Translations under genes and position numbers: made by a program
Source of the DNA: Carallia brachiata
Taxonomy: Eukaryota > Streptophyta > Magnoliopsida > Malpighiales > Rhizophoraceae
Reading direction: 5' to 3'
Length of the DNA: 64,000 nucleotides
Assembly (NCBI GenBank): GCA_021464245.1
Contig: JADCRB010000013.1
Location: 7,786,895-7,850,894 of the forward strand
In this document: in pieces, positions 43,620 to 59,891 of the stretch
How the letters are laid out: each line of letters opens with the position of its first letter
Numbering within the stretch: the stretch's first letter is position 1
The notes under the pieces: generated by a model
Told to the model about the DNA's origin: nothing
Seen by the model: only the letters and a program-made list of their open reading frames with translations
Database searches by the model: none

Positions 43620-46600
43620 TGCTCTCATCCGATCAAATTGTAAATTGCAAATGCACAAATGATTTGAATTGAAAATCCGAAGTTTGTCTACGAAGATGAA
43701 GATGGCAGAGATAGATGATACACACAGAGACAGACAGTTTGCCTTTTCTTGTAAACAGGACAATTTTGTTGCTTGAACACAGCCAAAGAAACACTCAATC
43801 AATTCCTTTTTATTTTCCTAGGAAATATCTTTCTTATAAGTTTAATTGGGAAAACAAAGAAATTGTTTTTTTTTTTTTTTTTTGAGTTTGTTGAATTTAT
43901 GATGTTGAATTTGCGACAACTGATTGCTTCTTGTGTTAGTTCAACGACAACTTCAGCTGCAAACTAGACCTTAGATCTACAATGCTACCATCAACAACAA
44001 AGAAACTGGGTCTGTCCGCGTACAGAGGCTGTGTCATTGACATGGATGCAGCAGTGGTACTAGTGGACCACCACCACTAACGTTTCGCCATTGCTTTTTG
44101 TTGCTTGTTTTGAACAGAATGGAAAGAAGCAATGATTGGTACTCAGCTGTACGAGAGAAGAGGCCATTTTGCTTGTGCAGTGGTGCAAGGAAATGCCTGC
44201 GACTAAAACCTAATACGAGTTCACTTTTCACATGTTACGTGCTATTAGTTTTAACTCATGGATTGGGTAAGTTACCGGTTAAATATTGATGTTGTTGGTT
44301 ATTATTATTAATTATTAATTTTTGTTGTTAATAATTAATAAATTAATAAAGTATTTGATTAATTTTATATTAACTGTTATTGTTAAATAATATAATATTT
44401 AATTTAGATATTTAATTTATATAAATATATTATATTGAAATTTTTGTTTTAATATTTTATAATTTTATTTTTGAAAATAATATTTTATAAATGATATTGA
44501 CAATTTTTTCACTTAATTTTTAACTTTTAAAAAAATATTAATTTTTATTAGATGGTAAAAAAATATAATGTTTGAGGTTTTTTTTTGTAAGTGTCAATAT
44601 TAAAGAAAATTAAAGTAAAAAGTATTATTTAAAAATAGTTAGAAAAATAAAATATTGTGTTTATATAAATATTAATGAAATAAATTAATATATTTAATTT
44701 ATGTGATAAGTAAAAAAAATAATAATATTATATAAATATTCTTTAAAAGTAATTTAGTCTATTTAAATTATTATTAATATTAAAAAATAAAAAAAGTAAC
44801 TTAAAAAGTAACAAAAAGTAAGATTGAACTATTTTTAAATCAGTTGTTGTTAGAGAGTTGTATAAAAAAATAAGTAGAATTAAATAGTAACACAAAAAAA
44901 TTTATCAAACACTTATTTTTCTATTTTTTGAAAATAAAATATAAATGCATTTCTTAAAAAACTTATCCAAAAACACCCTCAGTCTATCAAATGCAATTTG
45001 AGTTTTCTTGGTTAGGAGTTGAATTGAGTTTGTTTGTTAAATTCTTCTTGGAACTCATGTTTTGTTGGCTTTTGATGAGTGGTTCATGTAAGAAGTCCCA
45101 AAATGTGCTGTGCTGTAAAATCAGTGATATGAATTGCATGCGTAGTATTATTTAATGACAAGAATCACTGAAATTTCGGAATTCAGCACCATAGAAGTTT
45201 ACTATTTTCCTACTCCTAGCCAAGCCAGAGGAACAGAGATGGAAACTTTGACTATAAGCCGACTTAACATCTTTCATTAATTACTATTACAAGCAAAAGA
45301 ACAACAAATAAAAAAAGTTCAGAGTAAAATAAGACAGAGAAAGAGGCAAACTGCTGCAAATGCTGAAATGGGTTTTGATTTGCCGACCGTTATATCGTAT
45401 CCTAAGCTCTCTCCTTTTTGCATCCTTCTATTAAAAATTGTTTGATTGCAGACAGGAGAGGAAGCCTTTGGAATCACAATCCGGAAAGATACCTGCTTAA
45501 AGAGAAAAGAGGTATCATAATGTGTCAATGTGTTTGACCACTCCAATCCCCATGAAGCTTTAAAAGACGGAAAAAAGCAGGGGCCTCGAATTTTTTGTCC
45601 TTTTTTTTGGAATTATGATGAAATTTTAATTTTTTATAATTATATTAATAGAATATTAAATAAAAAATACTTATTATTTTTTTTGTAAAAAATGTTCATA
45701 TAATTACAAAAAATCAAAGATTCAATATAATTTAAGAATTATTCGGACAACAAAATCGGGTAAGATTCTTTAAAATTGTACTCATGTCCAAAAAAGATTG
45801 GCGCCCGTAAGCACAAGCCCATTTTTTAATTCTGTTATTCTGAGCTAAAATAATGGCAACAAATAATGTAAAAAAAAAGGTCCGGTTATGTGGAGGCAAA
45901 AAAAAAAGAAAAAGATGTAGACGCAGAGAAAAAGATGTAAAGAAAATAGAAATTTTTTTTTGTGTAATTAATTGACTTATTTGTGTAATAAGATGCCTAA
46001 TTTTTGTAATAAAAAATATATAAAAAATTATTTAAAAATTTTATTATAATAATTCAATATTTTATTGCACAAAAACACTCATCTGATTACATAAAAAAAA
46101 AATTCGTCTGTTCTGTGTCCTTATTTTTCCGTTCACCGATATTTACTGAAAAAAAAAAGGACCGAGTGACGTAAACCAGGACCAGGGGCCTGATCGCAAG
46201 TTATCAATGTATGTCGTAGATCAAAGAAAGTTTAGTGGTGGGGATGGGTTGTGACATGCATATCAAAAGTAGATCCTCGAGCATCTCAAGTTCAAAGGAG
46301 TCCTTTTACCTTTTTTTTTTTTAAAAAAAAAAATTCCCCTCCTTTTTGGGTACTCTGACTCGTTTTCTTTTTGTGCATTATGCATGTTGGTGGATTTTAT
46401 TTAGGAATTTGATACATATAAATAACAGTTGCCGATATTGAAGTGCAAATCGATGGTTGTTTTCTAATGGACGTGGCATTTTGATTGATAGGAGCTCCTA
46501 GTCTCTTGCAGCAAAAGTGGGTGCGACATTGGATTGGATTTTAAGTGGGGACCTTACATCATCGTCATCTTCTTCACCACACAACATGAATTATATCTGT

Positions 46601-47137
46601 AATATTAAAAGAATCATATTGAGGTTTGATTGAATAGGTTGACTGACAGGCCACTCGGGGTATATATGAAAGAACCTCACGATTGTTACGGCTCCCAATC
46701 CCCGGCCGAAGAGCTCTTCTTTTGTTTCTACTTTCCTGTTTGCTTTTGTTGTTGTTGCTTGCTAGTTGGCACAACTTTCACCTAGCACTATCAATGATGG
46801 AGAGAGAGTAATGCCAAATCACCATGATCTTTTTATTGTTTCTTTTCTGTTGTTTCCTTAATGTTGTCTTGTAGCTTCCATGAGAGATGGAGTGATGCAA
46901 GGTCATGGATCAGTCAACAACTTGGGCCTTTTTACGTGTGGGTTTCCATTCAGCAAAACAAAATTGAATAGGCGATGTAACTGGGTGCATTTTGGACCAG
47001 GAGGTCAACTACCAAAAGTAGCCCACCCATGAACCGGGACCGTGCTCCTACAACGCACTAAAAGATATTGCGTCTGATCAGATCAAAAAAAAAGATATTG
47101 CGTCTGACACCCAAAAAAATATATAAATAAATAAATA
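43620..47137. other. Intergenic DNA, AT-rich
   Basis: It contains the probable 3' UTR of the U-box gene. 44290-44980 is extremely AT-rich. On the minus strand 45319-45546 has a reading with a hydrophobic C-terminus (SAFAAVCLFLCLILL), perhaps the last exon of an unknown gene, but I could not connect it to other exons. Confidence 0.35.
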
Positions 47138-47640
47138 TATTTAACCCCTTAGTATTTAGATATTTTGCATTTGATCCCTTATAGTTTCAATTTTAATAAT
47201 TAATCTCTCTAACAGTGATTTATTAAATCAATTAATAAAAATTAGTCAAAATTACATTATTTTATAATTGTTATTTTTTTCTCTATCAAAAAAATATGTC
47301 ACTTATTTCTTAAATTCAATTTTAGTATATATTTTAACTGCATCTCACATTATTTACTTCATAATTTTTGTTATTTTTAGTATACTGCACATATTAATAT
47401 TGAGTTATTTAAGACAATATTCATAATTAATTTCTACGTAAAATATAATGAAATTCCTGTAATTATAAAATAACATAATTGTCATCAATTTCTATTAATT
47501 GATTTAATAAATTACTGTCAAAGGGGACTAATTACCAAAATTAAAAGTATAAGGGATTTGTTACTTAAATTGAAAATATAAGAGAGTAAAATGCAAAATA
47601 ACTAAACTATAGAAGATTAAATGTATTTAACCCACAAAAA
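47138..47640. mobile_element. Fold-back MITE (about 500 bp)
   Basis: The left arm (TATTTAACCCCTTAGTATTT, ATTTTGCATTTGATCCCTTA, TTAATAATTAATCTC) is mirrored by the right arm (AAATGTATTTAACCC preceded by AAAATGCAAAATAACTA, TAAGGGATTTGTTACTT and GACTAATTACCAAAATTAAA). Inner parts (ATTGATTTAATAAATTACTG) pair too. Arms are roughly 190 bp. Non-coding. Confidence 0.72.
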
Positions 47641-47949
47641 AAAAATAAAATTGCGTCGACTATGTGAAATTGAACACGGATTACAGCGGCCAGTAACTGG
47701 GTGGCTTTGTGCATGTATTACGATCCTAATCGCTTGCACAGCCTCGGAGCTATCCTGAAGGAATTGACGAAACAACGAAATTAATTTCGGAGAACAACAA
47801 TTTGATATGTGTTTTTTAATACTTCACGATTCCTTTATTCAAACGGAAAGTTGCCTTATCTAGGCTTACAATTAACAGATTAAAAGAAGGTTGGAATCAA
47901 CCAACCATCAGCCACAATTATCAATTTCACCTAAAATGTTCTTCAGTTT
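47641..47949. other. Short intergenic stretch
   Basis: Nothing recognised. Confidence 0.3.
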
Positions 47950-49145
47950 ATTATTTTCTAAAATGTTCTTTTGGTTAAATTATATCTAACACATTACTTT
48001 CATTATACTAATTTTACCCATCAGTCACTTTTTTCATCAACTATACCTCCGTGACAAAAAACAAAAAACAAACTGCCATGTAACATGCAAATTGACATAT
48101 TATCATACCACATCATCGCCTATTGACGTGATATGCTAAAATTAATTTTTTTTTCCAAGAAAAAAGTTACATTTTTAAAGAAAATATTATTAAAAAAATA
48201 TCTAAATATAATTAATTAAATTAAATATATAATCAATTAGATTTAATATATAAATAAATATTAATAATTTTTTTAAATTATACTTACAATTAAACGAATT
48301 ACAGACTAAATCTATTCAGTTTTATTTTGATAACTTTTCTACACTTTTTTTTCTCTAAAATTGTAGGAGTACCTCGTTTCAAAATATTTTCTGCATTTTT
48401 TAACAATTAAACAAAACAATTTTTTTTCCGAAGTCAACAATTAAACAAAATAATTAAAATAATGAAGAAAATCATTTCTCTCTCCTCCTTCCTCCCTTTC
48501 TCTCTCCTGCCCGTAGACGTCTTAGCTCCGTTGCTGGATTTATTGTAGAATCTACGAGTCCAGCACCAGCAAGCTTCTCTTTTGCTAGTGGAGAGACTAG
48601 AACGGCTTGAAGTCTGGAGAATATAAGACAAACAACAATGCTACAAATGAAAACGGCAACTAAAGGAACCGTGGCAGAGAGAGAGAGATTGCTGGTCTTT
48701 GGCAGTGTGATCAAAAAAGGCAAGAGTTTTAGCAGTCAGATCTGCGACGTCCACGGCCAGGAGAGAGAAAGGGAGGAGGGAGGAGAAGAGGGGCGAGGAG
48801 AGAGAAAAGGAAGAGAAAGAGACGGAGGAGAGAAAAGAGAGAAAAGAATTATTTTTTATTTTTTTAATTATTTTATTTAATTTTTTACCTTTCAAAAAAA
48901 TTATTTTGTTTAATTGTTTAAAAATTTAAAAAATAGTTTAAAAAATAATTTCAGTATTTCACATTAACAAGGATAATGATGTGGCACGATGATAATTGAT
49001 CAATTTGTATTTGATGCGACAGTTTATTTTTGTCACGTTGGCCTATTTGATAAAAAAAAAGTTATTGTTGGATAAAATTAATCTAATAAAAATAACTTTG
49101 TTTTAGGCATGATTTAACAAAAGAAAAACGTTTTAGACAATAAAC
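47950..49145. mobile_element. Long-TIR fold-back element (about 1.2 kb) with GA/CT-rich core
   Basis: The left arm (about 47950-48140) and right arm (about 48960-49145) are inverted copies. TTCTAAAATGTTCTTTTGGT pairs with complement of AAAGAAAAACGTTTTAGAC. GTGACAAAAAACAAA pairs with TTTATTTTTGTCAC, and ATACCACATCATC pairs with GATGATGTGGCA. The interior has a CT-rich block at 48478-48510 and GA-rich blocks at 48676-48845. Architecture resembles the element at 32975-33995. No transposase. Confidence 0.68.
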
Positions 49146-49601
49146 AATAAATAAAAGAAAATTTTAGATAAAATTGATCATTATGCGCCATCATAACTTC
49201 TCGCATGACGCTGACTCAAGAATCACGTAACTAACGACCAGTTACACATGACCAATATAACAAACTGCTACTAGTTATCAACGAACAGGACAACCTCACA
49301 ACTCAAACAAGCTTATGGACTCTGAACCAACAATAAATAATAAGCAGAGGAGGACCAAGGCCCGTAACAGCATCGCATGGGCACCTGCTCTTCTATGGCA
49401 GTAGAAGAACTATGTATGGGGAATTTATTAGGGCTTGCGTTGCCATGGCAGTCCAATATCCAAAGCTATGACTTGGAAGTGGACTCAAATCCAGAAACCC
49501 ACCTGCTAGCAGCTATTGTACAGAACTATCAGGATGTTCAAGAAACAAGTTGGACGGTTCGGATTTCTAATGTTCATAGAGAAGAAAAGGGATTACGCTT
49601 A
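49146..49601. other. Intergenic DNA, nothing recognised
   Basis: A 98-codon reading from 49377 matches no family I know. Confidence 0.3.
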
Positions 49602-50008
49602 TTTTATTCCGAAATTTTTATAAAATTTTTTAATTTAATTCTAAACTTTTTAATTTTTTCAATCAAGTTCTAATTTTTTCAGTTCTTTTACAAATAAATC
49701 CTTTTGTCAACGAAAGTCACACCATTGACCAAATGAAATGAATAAAAAAATTATATATACGATTTTTTTCGTATTTTCTCGTTGTAATATTTAAAAATAG
49801 TAAAAATAATAAAAATAATTAATTTTTTCAAAAATGGCAAAAATAATAAAAAATAAAAAAACATCAAAATATCTCATTATCACCATTTCTGATAGAGGAC
49901 TCGATTGAAAAAATTTTAGAACGTTCAGAATTGGATTGAAAATTTTTAAAACGTTGAGGACTTTGTTGATAAAAATGTTAAATGTATAGAATTTTGAGTG
50001 TAACCCTA
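49602..50008. mobile_element. Degenerate MITE related to the fold-back at 34930-35430
   Basis: The left arm TTTTAATTTAATTCTAAACT, TCAATCAAGTTCTAATTTTT and TTTTGTCAACGAAAGTCAC pairs imperfectly with right-side sequence (GATTGAAAAAATTTTAGAAC, GTTGAGGACTTTGTTGAT). The same sequence in inverse orientation occurs at 52970-53215. Confidence 0.5.
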
Positions 50009-51880
50009 TAAGAACTTTTTTTTCTGGACAAAAGCCCTGTAAGAACGTTGAATCCTAAAACCTGTGTATTAAGATCTTGGAAAGCCATTCAAAATAACAG
50101 TGGCCATTGACCCAAAAAAAAAAAAAAGACTTAGAGTACTAATCCTTAAAATATTTCATGTCATGGTTGACAAAAAGACCAATTGTGGTCATTACACGAC
50201 CAAATGGCAGTCACAAAAGGACGAACATCCACCTTACAATAAACGTGCACATAAGCCACAAAAAGACCAGCCTGCACTCACTACAAAACACCCAATCCAT
50301 CACAGCAAAAGACCATTTGTACGTCTAGAAAAGTGACATAGAGGACAAAAATACCACAATTGATCGCTCACGAAAAACAAAGTCCTTTTGCAGTTGGAGT
50401 ATCAATATCGCCAATGTTGTTTCTTCCTTCCTATTTGCTTCTTTTTTTCTTCAGTCTGGCTTTGTACAGATTCATAAAGCCCATGCATTAGACTATAAAG
50501 AATATACATTAATTATGTAAGTAGATTTCACAAGAAATAAACCAAACTTATTAGCGACCGTTGAGGTGTGATGACATTGTAGTTGCTCCTAATTGCAGGC
50601 CTAAGGTTTTTGTTAGTTGTTGCCATAGGAGGTTGGGATGCACATGGTTGTGAGTCAACTATTGCATGACTCTCCCGTGTGGGTAGCTCAATATTATCCC
50701 TGATTCTGTGCAGCCTCCACATTTTTGGTTTTAAAAGGAGATGCCATACAATGCTTAATCCTCTTTCTCTGCAAGAAATAATAATTGCATGCTTAGAGTA
50801 CTTAACACAACACATTCATTAAAATTATAAGTCAAAAGTGATCTAAATATTGATTGGACTGAAGGGGATAGGTTCTGATATGGCTTCACTTGTTTCAGCG
50901 ACACCTTCACACATTGTAAAAGCATGATCTAATCCTAATCCCAAGGATTCATGAGATTCATCTATAGTCTTGTCAGCTTCTTTCCCTCCAGTAGTTTTTT
51001 TGCTCGTCCTTTTGCCCTACATGTCGCAAGTTTTTAGCACCAACATTGTCTAGAATGATCTTATGAAGTCAAAACCCAACCCAACCAAACATATCCATAA
51101 TCAATTAAAAATTTACCTTGGTTGAACTTTGCTGGTTTACCTGACTGAGGACTACATGAGCATTTACATTACTTACTTCTTGTGCTTTTTTGCTCCTTTT
51201 TGCCCTGAACGTTTAAATTGCACATCATCAATCAATTACCACATTCAAAACAGAAAACAAACGTAAAGGAGCTTCCCAAATATGCCAAATAGTTTAAACT
51301 CCAATTGCGACGACTCTTTTTGTCTCGTTGGAAAAATAGTTTAAATATGCCAAATAGTCTTAAACGGAGAACCCAAACTAAGACTCTCAAATAAAAAACC
51401 AACACATGCTTCCCAAATCCCACAAGCAAAGAAACCATTTAATTTCAAAACCCAAAAATTCAGATACCCAACAAATTGCAAAATCAATCAATTTTGAAAC
51501 CACAAAATTTTTCATATAGATACCCTAAACAATCAACTACACACTAAATACAGCAAACAAGGAGAAAGGGAATAACATAAATCACCATAGAATTTGAACT
51601 GACTTATTCGATCTTCGAGGAACATGGGATTATATTGGTGAAGAACAAGATTACAGTGATGAAGACTGAAGAAATGACTTCTCGTTGAGAATGAAGAACA
51701 AATAGTGATGGAAGCTCAATTTTTGGAAGGGGAAGGAAAATAACCTTGACGCTCGCTGCTACTGAGGTTTTTCCAGAGATGGGCTAGGGTTCTGTCGAAA
51801 GTCACTGGCTCGTTTAGAGTTTCTTTTTTTATTTTTTATTTTTACTGTTTACTAAATTTTTATATTTATTACTGTCAATT
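50009..51880. other. Intergenic DNA, possibly decayed element
   Basis: No gene was recognised with confidence. Between 50880 and 51210 two similar stretches (TTTTTTTGCTCGTCCTTTTG and TTTTTTGCTCCTTTTTGCCC) and unusually normal base composition suggest a decayed minus-strand gene or transposase. I could not identify it. Confidence 0.3.
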
Positions 51881-51889
51881 TTTATTTTT

Positions 51890-52720
51890 TCTATAAAAAT
51901 AAAAAAATAGATAAAAAAAAGATAGTGAGAGAATTGGTAAAAAGAGTATGAATAGAGAGAGAAAAATGGGAGAGAAAGAGGATAGAGAGAGAATGAATAG
52001 AAAAAATGGTAGAGAGAGAAAAATGAGAGAGAAGTAGTAGAGAAAAAGAATGAGTAGAGAGAATGACAGAGAGAGAAAAGAGAGAGAAATGGTAGAAAGA
52101 ATGAGTAAACAGAATGGTAGAGAGAGAAAATGTAAGAGAGAAAGGGTGGAGAGGAATGAGTAGAGAGAATTGCAGAGAGAGAAAAGAGAGAGAGAGGGTA
52201 GAGAAAGAATGAGTAAAAAGAATGATAGAGAGAAAAATGAGAGAGCGAGGGTAGAGAAAGAATGAGTAGAGAGACTGATAAAGCAAGAAAAAGGAGAGAG
52301 AGTGTTGGTAGAGAGATATAAAAGAGAGAGAAAGGGCAAAGAAAAAATGTTAGAGCGAGAAAAAGGAGAGAGAGTGTGGGTAGACAGAGAATGGTAGTAA
52401 TAAAAAAGAGACAGAGAGAGAGTATAGAGAGAGAACGAGTAGAGAGAATGATACTGCGAGAAAAAGGAGAGAGAGTCGGTAGAGAGAGAATGGTAGAGAG
52501 AGAAAAAGGAGAGAGAGGGTAGGGAAAGAATAAGTAGAGAGAGAAAAGAGAGAGAGAGAGAGAGAATGGTAGAGATAGAAAAGGGAAAGAGAGGGTAGAG
52601 AGAGAAATAGTAGAGAGAGAAAAATCAAGAGGGATAGAGAGAGGATGAGTAAAGAGAGATATGATAAAGAGGTGGATAGAGAGAGAAAAGGTTGGGAGAG
52701 AAAGTATAGAAAAAAAAAGT
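51890..52720 (+). repeat. GA-rich compound satellite of about 830 bp
   Basis: A nearly pure purine tract of AGAGAGAGAATGAGTAGAGA and AGAGAGAAAAATGAGAGAGA variants, with irregular 30-40-base higher order. Long readings of Ser/Leu/Phe on the minus strand across it are composition artefacts. It is followed by CCAAACGGGGCCATAGG near 52884, which looks like the end of a MITE, so the tract may be its interior. Confidence 0.85.
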
Positions 52721-52969
52721 AAAAAAATAAAATGGAAAAGCTATCTTTTATTATTTTCCCAATTTATTTTTTTCTTTGAAAAACACTTTGAATTTTTCAA
52801 CAAAAAACAGAAAATAAAATCAAAACTAAATATGTTTTTTGTTTTTTATGAAAAATAAACAGAAAATAAAAAATTTAATCCATACCAAACGGGGCCATAG
52901 GTTTTTTATTTTCGCCCTTTTTGTATTTTTTTTTAATTTCTTGTAGGGATTTTTTGTATTTTTTAAATA

Positions 52970-53215
52970 TTTCAATTATTTTTTTTAAAATACTAAAACT
53001 GAAAATACAAAAAAAAAATCGTATTTAAAATTTTTTTATTTATTTCTGTTTGGTCAATCTTCGTTTTTAACGGTTTGACTGACTTTCGTTAACAAAAGTA
53101 TTAATTTATAAAAGAATTGAAAGGTTTAATACTTGATTAAAAAAATTAAACAGCTTAAGACTAAATTAAAAAAATTTATAAAAATTTAGAACTAAAATGA
53201 GTATAATTATGATAA
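52970..53215. mobile_element. MITE arm, inverse copy of 49602-49830
   Basis: GACTGACTTTCGTTAACAAA and ATTTATAAAAATTTAGAACT are complements of sequence at 49610-49740. GTTTTTAACGGTTTGACTGA matches the 35300 element as well. Confidence 0.55.
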
Positions 53216-55383
53216 AGAAATCAGGTGGCAAATGCATTGGCACTTAATTAAGCATTATGTCATATTTAATTTATAAATTGTAATATTATATAAGATATAA
53301 CTATTATGTACATATATATTTTTTGATCTATATATGAAACCAAGTTTTACATGAATTAATTATATAGTTCAAAATACCTTCAATTTCAATTGCTTAACCC
53401 GACCGAACATTAGGCCCAGTTGGACCAGTTGGAATAGCCGATCTGGTTTGATTTTGAAAATCATGGTTAGACCTATCAACTTCTGCCCTTATTTGGTTTA
53501 ATAGTAGCGAAGACAAAGCTTATGGTCGCGTTGGAAAACAATTGATTGATTGAAGCAGGATACCATCGGCGTCCATTGGCCTGGACGGGTACTTATATGA
53601 GCTGAGTAATTGTCTTATGTTTTAGTATAACTTTCTCTTTTGAGCGAAAAAAACTATAATAATAATAATTGAAGCAAAGCATATGTTATACTATTAGGTA
53701 CATTTGATACATAAAAACCAACTTTATCTAGTTGAGTTGGCTATTAAGACATTATTGAGAATTCGAATTTCATCGTCTTCAAATACTTATAATACAGAAG
53801 ATTTCTCATTTAAATAGGTTAGAGTATTTAGACTTTATATAATGTCTTTTAATATGTTTTTCTCGTTTTTTTTTAACAATTAGTTGATTAATAATTAATT
53901 ATTTTTTATATTATAAAAAAATGAAAAAGGAATCAGGTTATATCACTGGATAGATCATATTCCATATTTAGATAATCATTTGAATAAGCTAATATGAATT
54001 GCCATCCCGTTGTTATAGATTAGTTCACAAGGGGTTTAAATATTAGACAGCAGGCGGTCCGCTGTGATGTAGCGGCGGCGATGCTGGCATAATCAAGCGG
54101 ATAAATTTACGTAAACATATTTAATAAGTACGTAAAAATTATGTAATTAATTTAATAATATTTAATAATTTATTTATTTTTTTAAAATTTAAAATATTTT
54201 TTATAATTTAATAGTTGAACTTTTTACAAATCTCTTGTGTGCCTATAATTTCATGCCAAAATGTATTTCTGTAAGCAAATATGAGAGAGGAGAGAAGAGT
54301 TTCACATTAATATTATAAGTTTTTATAAAAAAAATATTTTAAGAATTAGGATTATTTCATGTAATGGAATAATCTAGCCTTGATGTGATACAACTAATTG
54401 GGAATAATGAGACAACAATCTTTTACTAGACCATTTAGGTGTTGAGTTAAAAAAAATATCGTAAGTATGTTAATTATTGTATTTACATATAAAAATTGAA
54501 AGTCATTTGTTAATATTTTTATTAAATTTTTTTATAAAAAGAATTTTTTTTCGAACATTATTAGATTTATGTAAGTCTTTACAACTTGTAATTTTAATAT
54601 TAATAAATTTAAAATTTAATATTATATCTCTAATCTCTCAGTCTATTCAAGTGATTTTTGAGATATTTATTTTTTTGTAATTTTTGAGATTTGAGGCATA
54701 ATGAAATAATGGTAACTTATTTTCTGCTATTACATCTTGTCCCTCTTATCAACTGGAGTGTCGAGCATGTTAAACACCTCTTACCATTTATTTGCATTTA
54801 AATTAAAGAGATATTTTCCCGCGGCGTGCGAGATATTTTTATTTGCAATCTAAAGAATCATTTTCAAAGCAACAAAACGCTTATGAATGGTTAAAATTTC
54901 TCCTTATATAATGTACGATACATGACGTAGGTTCCATAATATAGTATGAGAAAATTATTTGAAAATTTATCTAAAATATAATAAATAAAGATTTTTTTTA
55001 TTATTATGTTTATAAAATGTATAATAAAAAATATTATTTTTTAATTTTTATTTTTTTATTATTATTATATAAAATATAATAATTGTTCCATTAGATGGGT
55101 AATAACATTTATCCATATGATGCTGGGACCCGGAGTAGGAGAGGAGTGAAGCAAAGGCTTGTGTTCTTGTTTATTGACAGGAAAAATCAAATAGGATTCC
55201 CAAATTAAATTAGATTAAATTAAATTAAATCGTAGCCAGAGATAGATATACTTGCCGGGAGTGGGGCTACGGAAACCGTAACTGAAAAACAGGAAGACTT
55301 GGGCGGGGCGCCAGTAGAGTCTGGTATTGTGGAGGAGGAAGAAGAAGAAGAGGAAGAAGAAGGATCTTTTCGATTCTGTTAAA
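53216..55383. other. Intergenic DNA and promoter region of the UMP kinase gene
   Basis: AT-rich with no gene recognised. The last 60 bases before the start codon are GA-rich (GAGGAGGAAGAAGAAGAAGA), a common plant 5' UTR composition. Confidence 0.4.
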
Positions 55384-58291
<2,908 letters not shown>

Positions 58292-59891
58292 AAATGACTG
58301 GCATTTTTTACTGTGGAATTTCTTGTTGCTCATGCTGAGAGTTTTATCTACTGAAGCATCTTGGAATTCACATATGGAGTTTGCAGACAAAAGTAGCGTG
58401 AAGTTCTCAAATCAAGCATCATCTGACTGAGACTGGTTGAGGAACTAGGACTTATTCTTTACATAGTTTTGTTGACTACTTGGTTCTTGTGAAACCAGAA
58501 TTAATCTGTATGGAAATTTTGTGATACTGCTAGTAGTCAATTCATTTCTAGTTGATTATTCAATCTCATGTATCGGAAGAAAATTAATGGGTCACTATAG
58601 AGAGGAAACTACTTGCGCACACACAGATGTATGTAGATACCCCGTTATGCATTTGGGAGATGACACATGCTCTTGGTGTCATGCTAAATCTCGGAAAATT
58701 TTTCTATTTTCTGCGCTGAATTCTTCACTAAAACATTTTAAATGTATTGAGTTGTTTTACAAACTGTCCATCTGAATGTTTGTTTGGTTATAGATGTTAG
58801 ATATAATTGTAACATGATTACTCGTGGTGCTATATTCCGAATTTACCGAACGGTCAATCAGTGGAAATTGCATATCCAGAAGGTTAAATACTTTAAAGAA
58901 TTAAGGGACGTGAGAAATCGTAAACCCGTGACTTTAACGAAGCCGCAGTTGCTTATTGGATAAAATGATACGTACACTGAATGTTGCTTATTGTTAGCAC
59001 GAAAATTTTTGTTTGTTAATTTATTGTTTCTCTTTCTGCTTTTTGAAGTTGGCAACTAATGAGGGTGCTTGCTCAAATCAGGTTAGATACTTATTCCGCA
59101 GAACCAATCTAGAGGGATGAGCAGACAAGAAGAAAATTAGGTATTGACGCAAAGTTTTATACCCTAGTAAAGAAGTTTAAAGAGAAGAAAAGGAGAGGGG
59201 TAAATAAAATTGTGCAATCTTCATTTGGCCAAAAAAAAAAAAGAAAGGTCTTAGATATTGTCGGGGCAAGGTATCCATTTTTTCTTCTTTGTGGAGGCTA
59301 CCAACGTCCATTTTCAACTGTATCTCAAAGCCCGATCTCTTGTCTTTCTTCAAGAAGCGTGAAAGGGGTCATTTTAGCAACTTCGCAGTTGTTCATTAGA
59401 AGTGATTCCATGTTATCAAGTGGACAAGGACATGAAGAATCTGGATTGTTGGCATCCAATGATGGGTATAAGGCGGAAGCACATATTGCAGATGCAAACA
59501 ACCCGGAATCGTTTCACTGACTGAGCCAACTCAATATATAAGCCATGATTCTATCTTAAGAATACCTCTGCCATCGCCTGCAACAACTTTGTTGACTGCA
59601 AGCTGTTGTGCAACTCCTGCGAATTTTGAATTTGAATTTAGGTTCTTCTGCTAAATAAGGTACTCAGTAACATTTTTAGCTCTAATGTATCATTTATCAA
59701 ACATATACCCTATGCTCACTGTCATAACACGTACAGAAAATGCAGTAAACATAGAGATACTTTTTGCATGTGAGTAGTACACATCCTGCTCATATATCTC
59801 AATTAGTTTATTGGTCTCTTCTTACTGCAATATGGAAAATACTCAAAGAGTCAAAGTTGCATTGATTTGGTAGGCTGCTTCCTGGAAGAAT
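58292..59891. other. Intergenic DNA between UMP kinase and ankyrin gene
   Basis: The first part is the UMP kinase 3' UTR. A 102-codon plus-strand reading at 59212-59520 (YPFFLLCGGYQRPF, then a Ser-rich tail) is not recognised and may be chance or part of an upstream transcript of the ankyrin gene. Confidence 0.35.

Noticed and set aside
45319..45546. Minus-strand reading with hydrophobic C-terminus
   Set aside because: It could be a last exon with a GPI-type tail, but no upstream exon or family could be identified.
51875..52628. Long Ser/Leu/Phe-rich minus-strand readings
   Set aside because: They are the complement of the GA-rich satellite.
55327..55383. Upstream ATG at 55327 as the start of UMP kinase
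   Set aside because: It would add a Lys/Arg-rich GA-repeat peptide; the ATG at 55384 gives a normal plastid transit peptide.
59212..59520. 102-codon reading between UMP kinase and ankyrin gene
   Set aside because: It matches no family I know and has no supporting context; it may be an untranslated part of a transcript.
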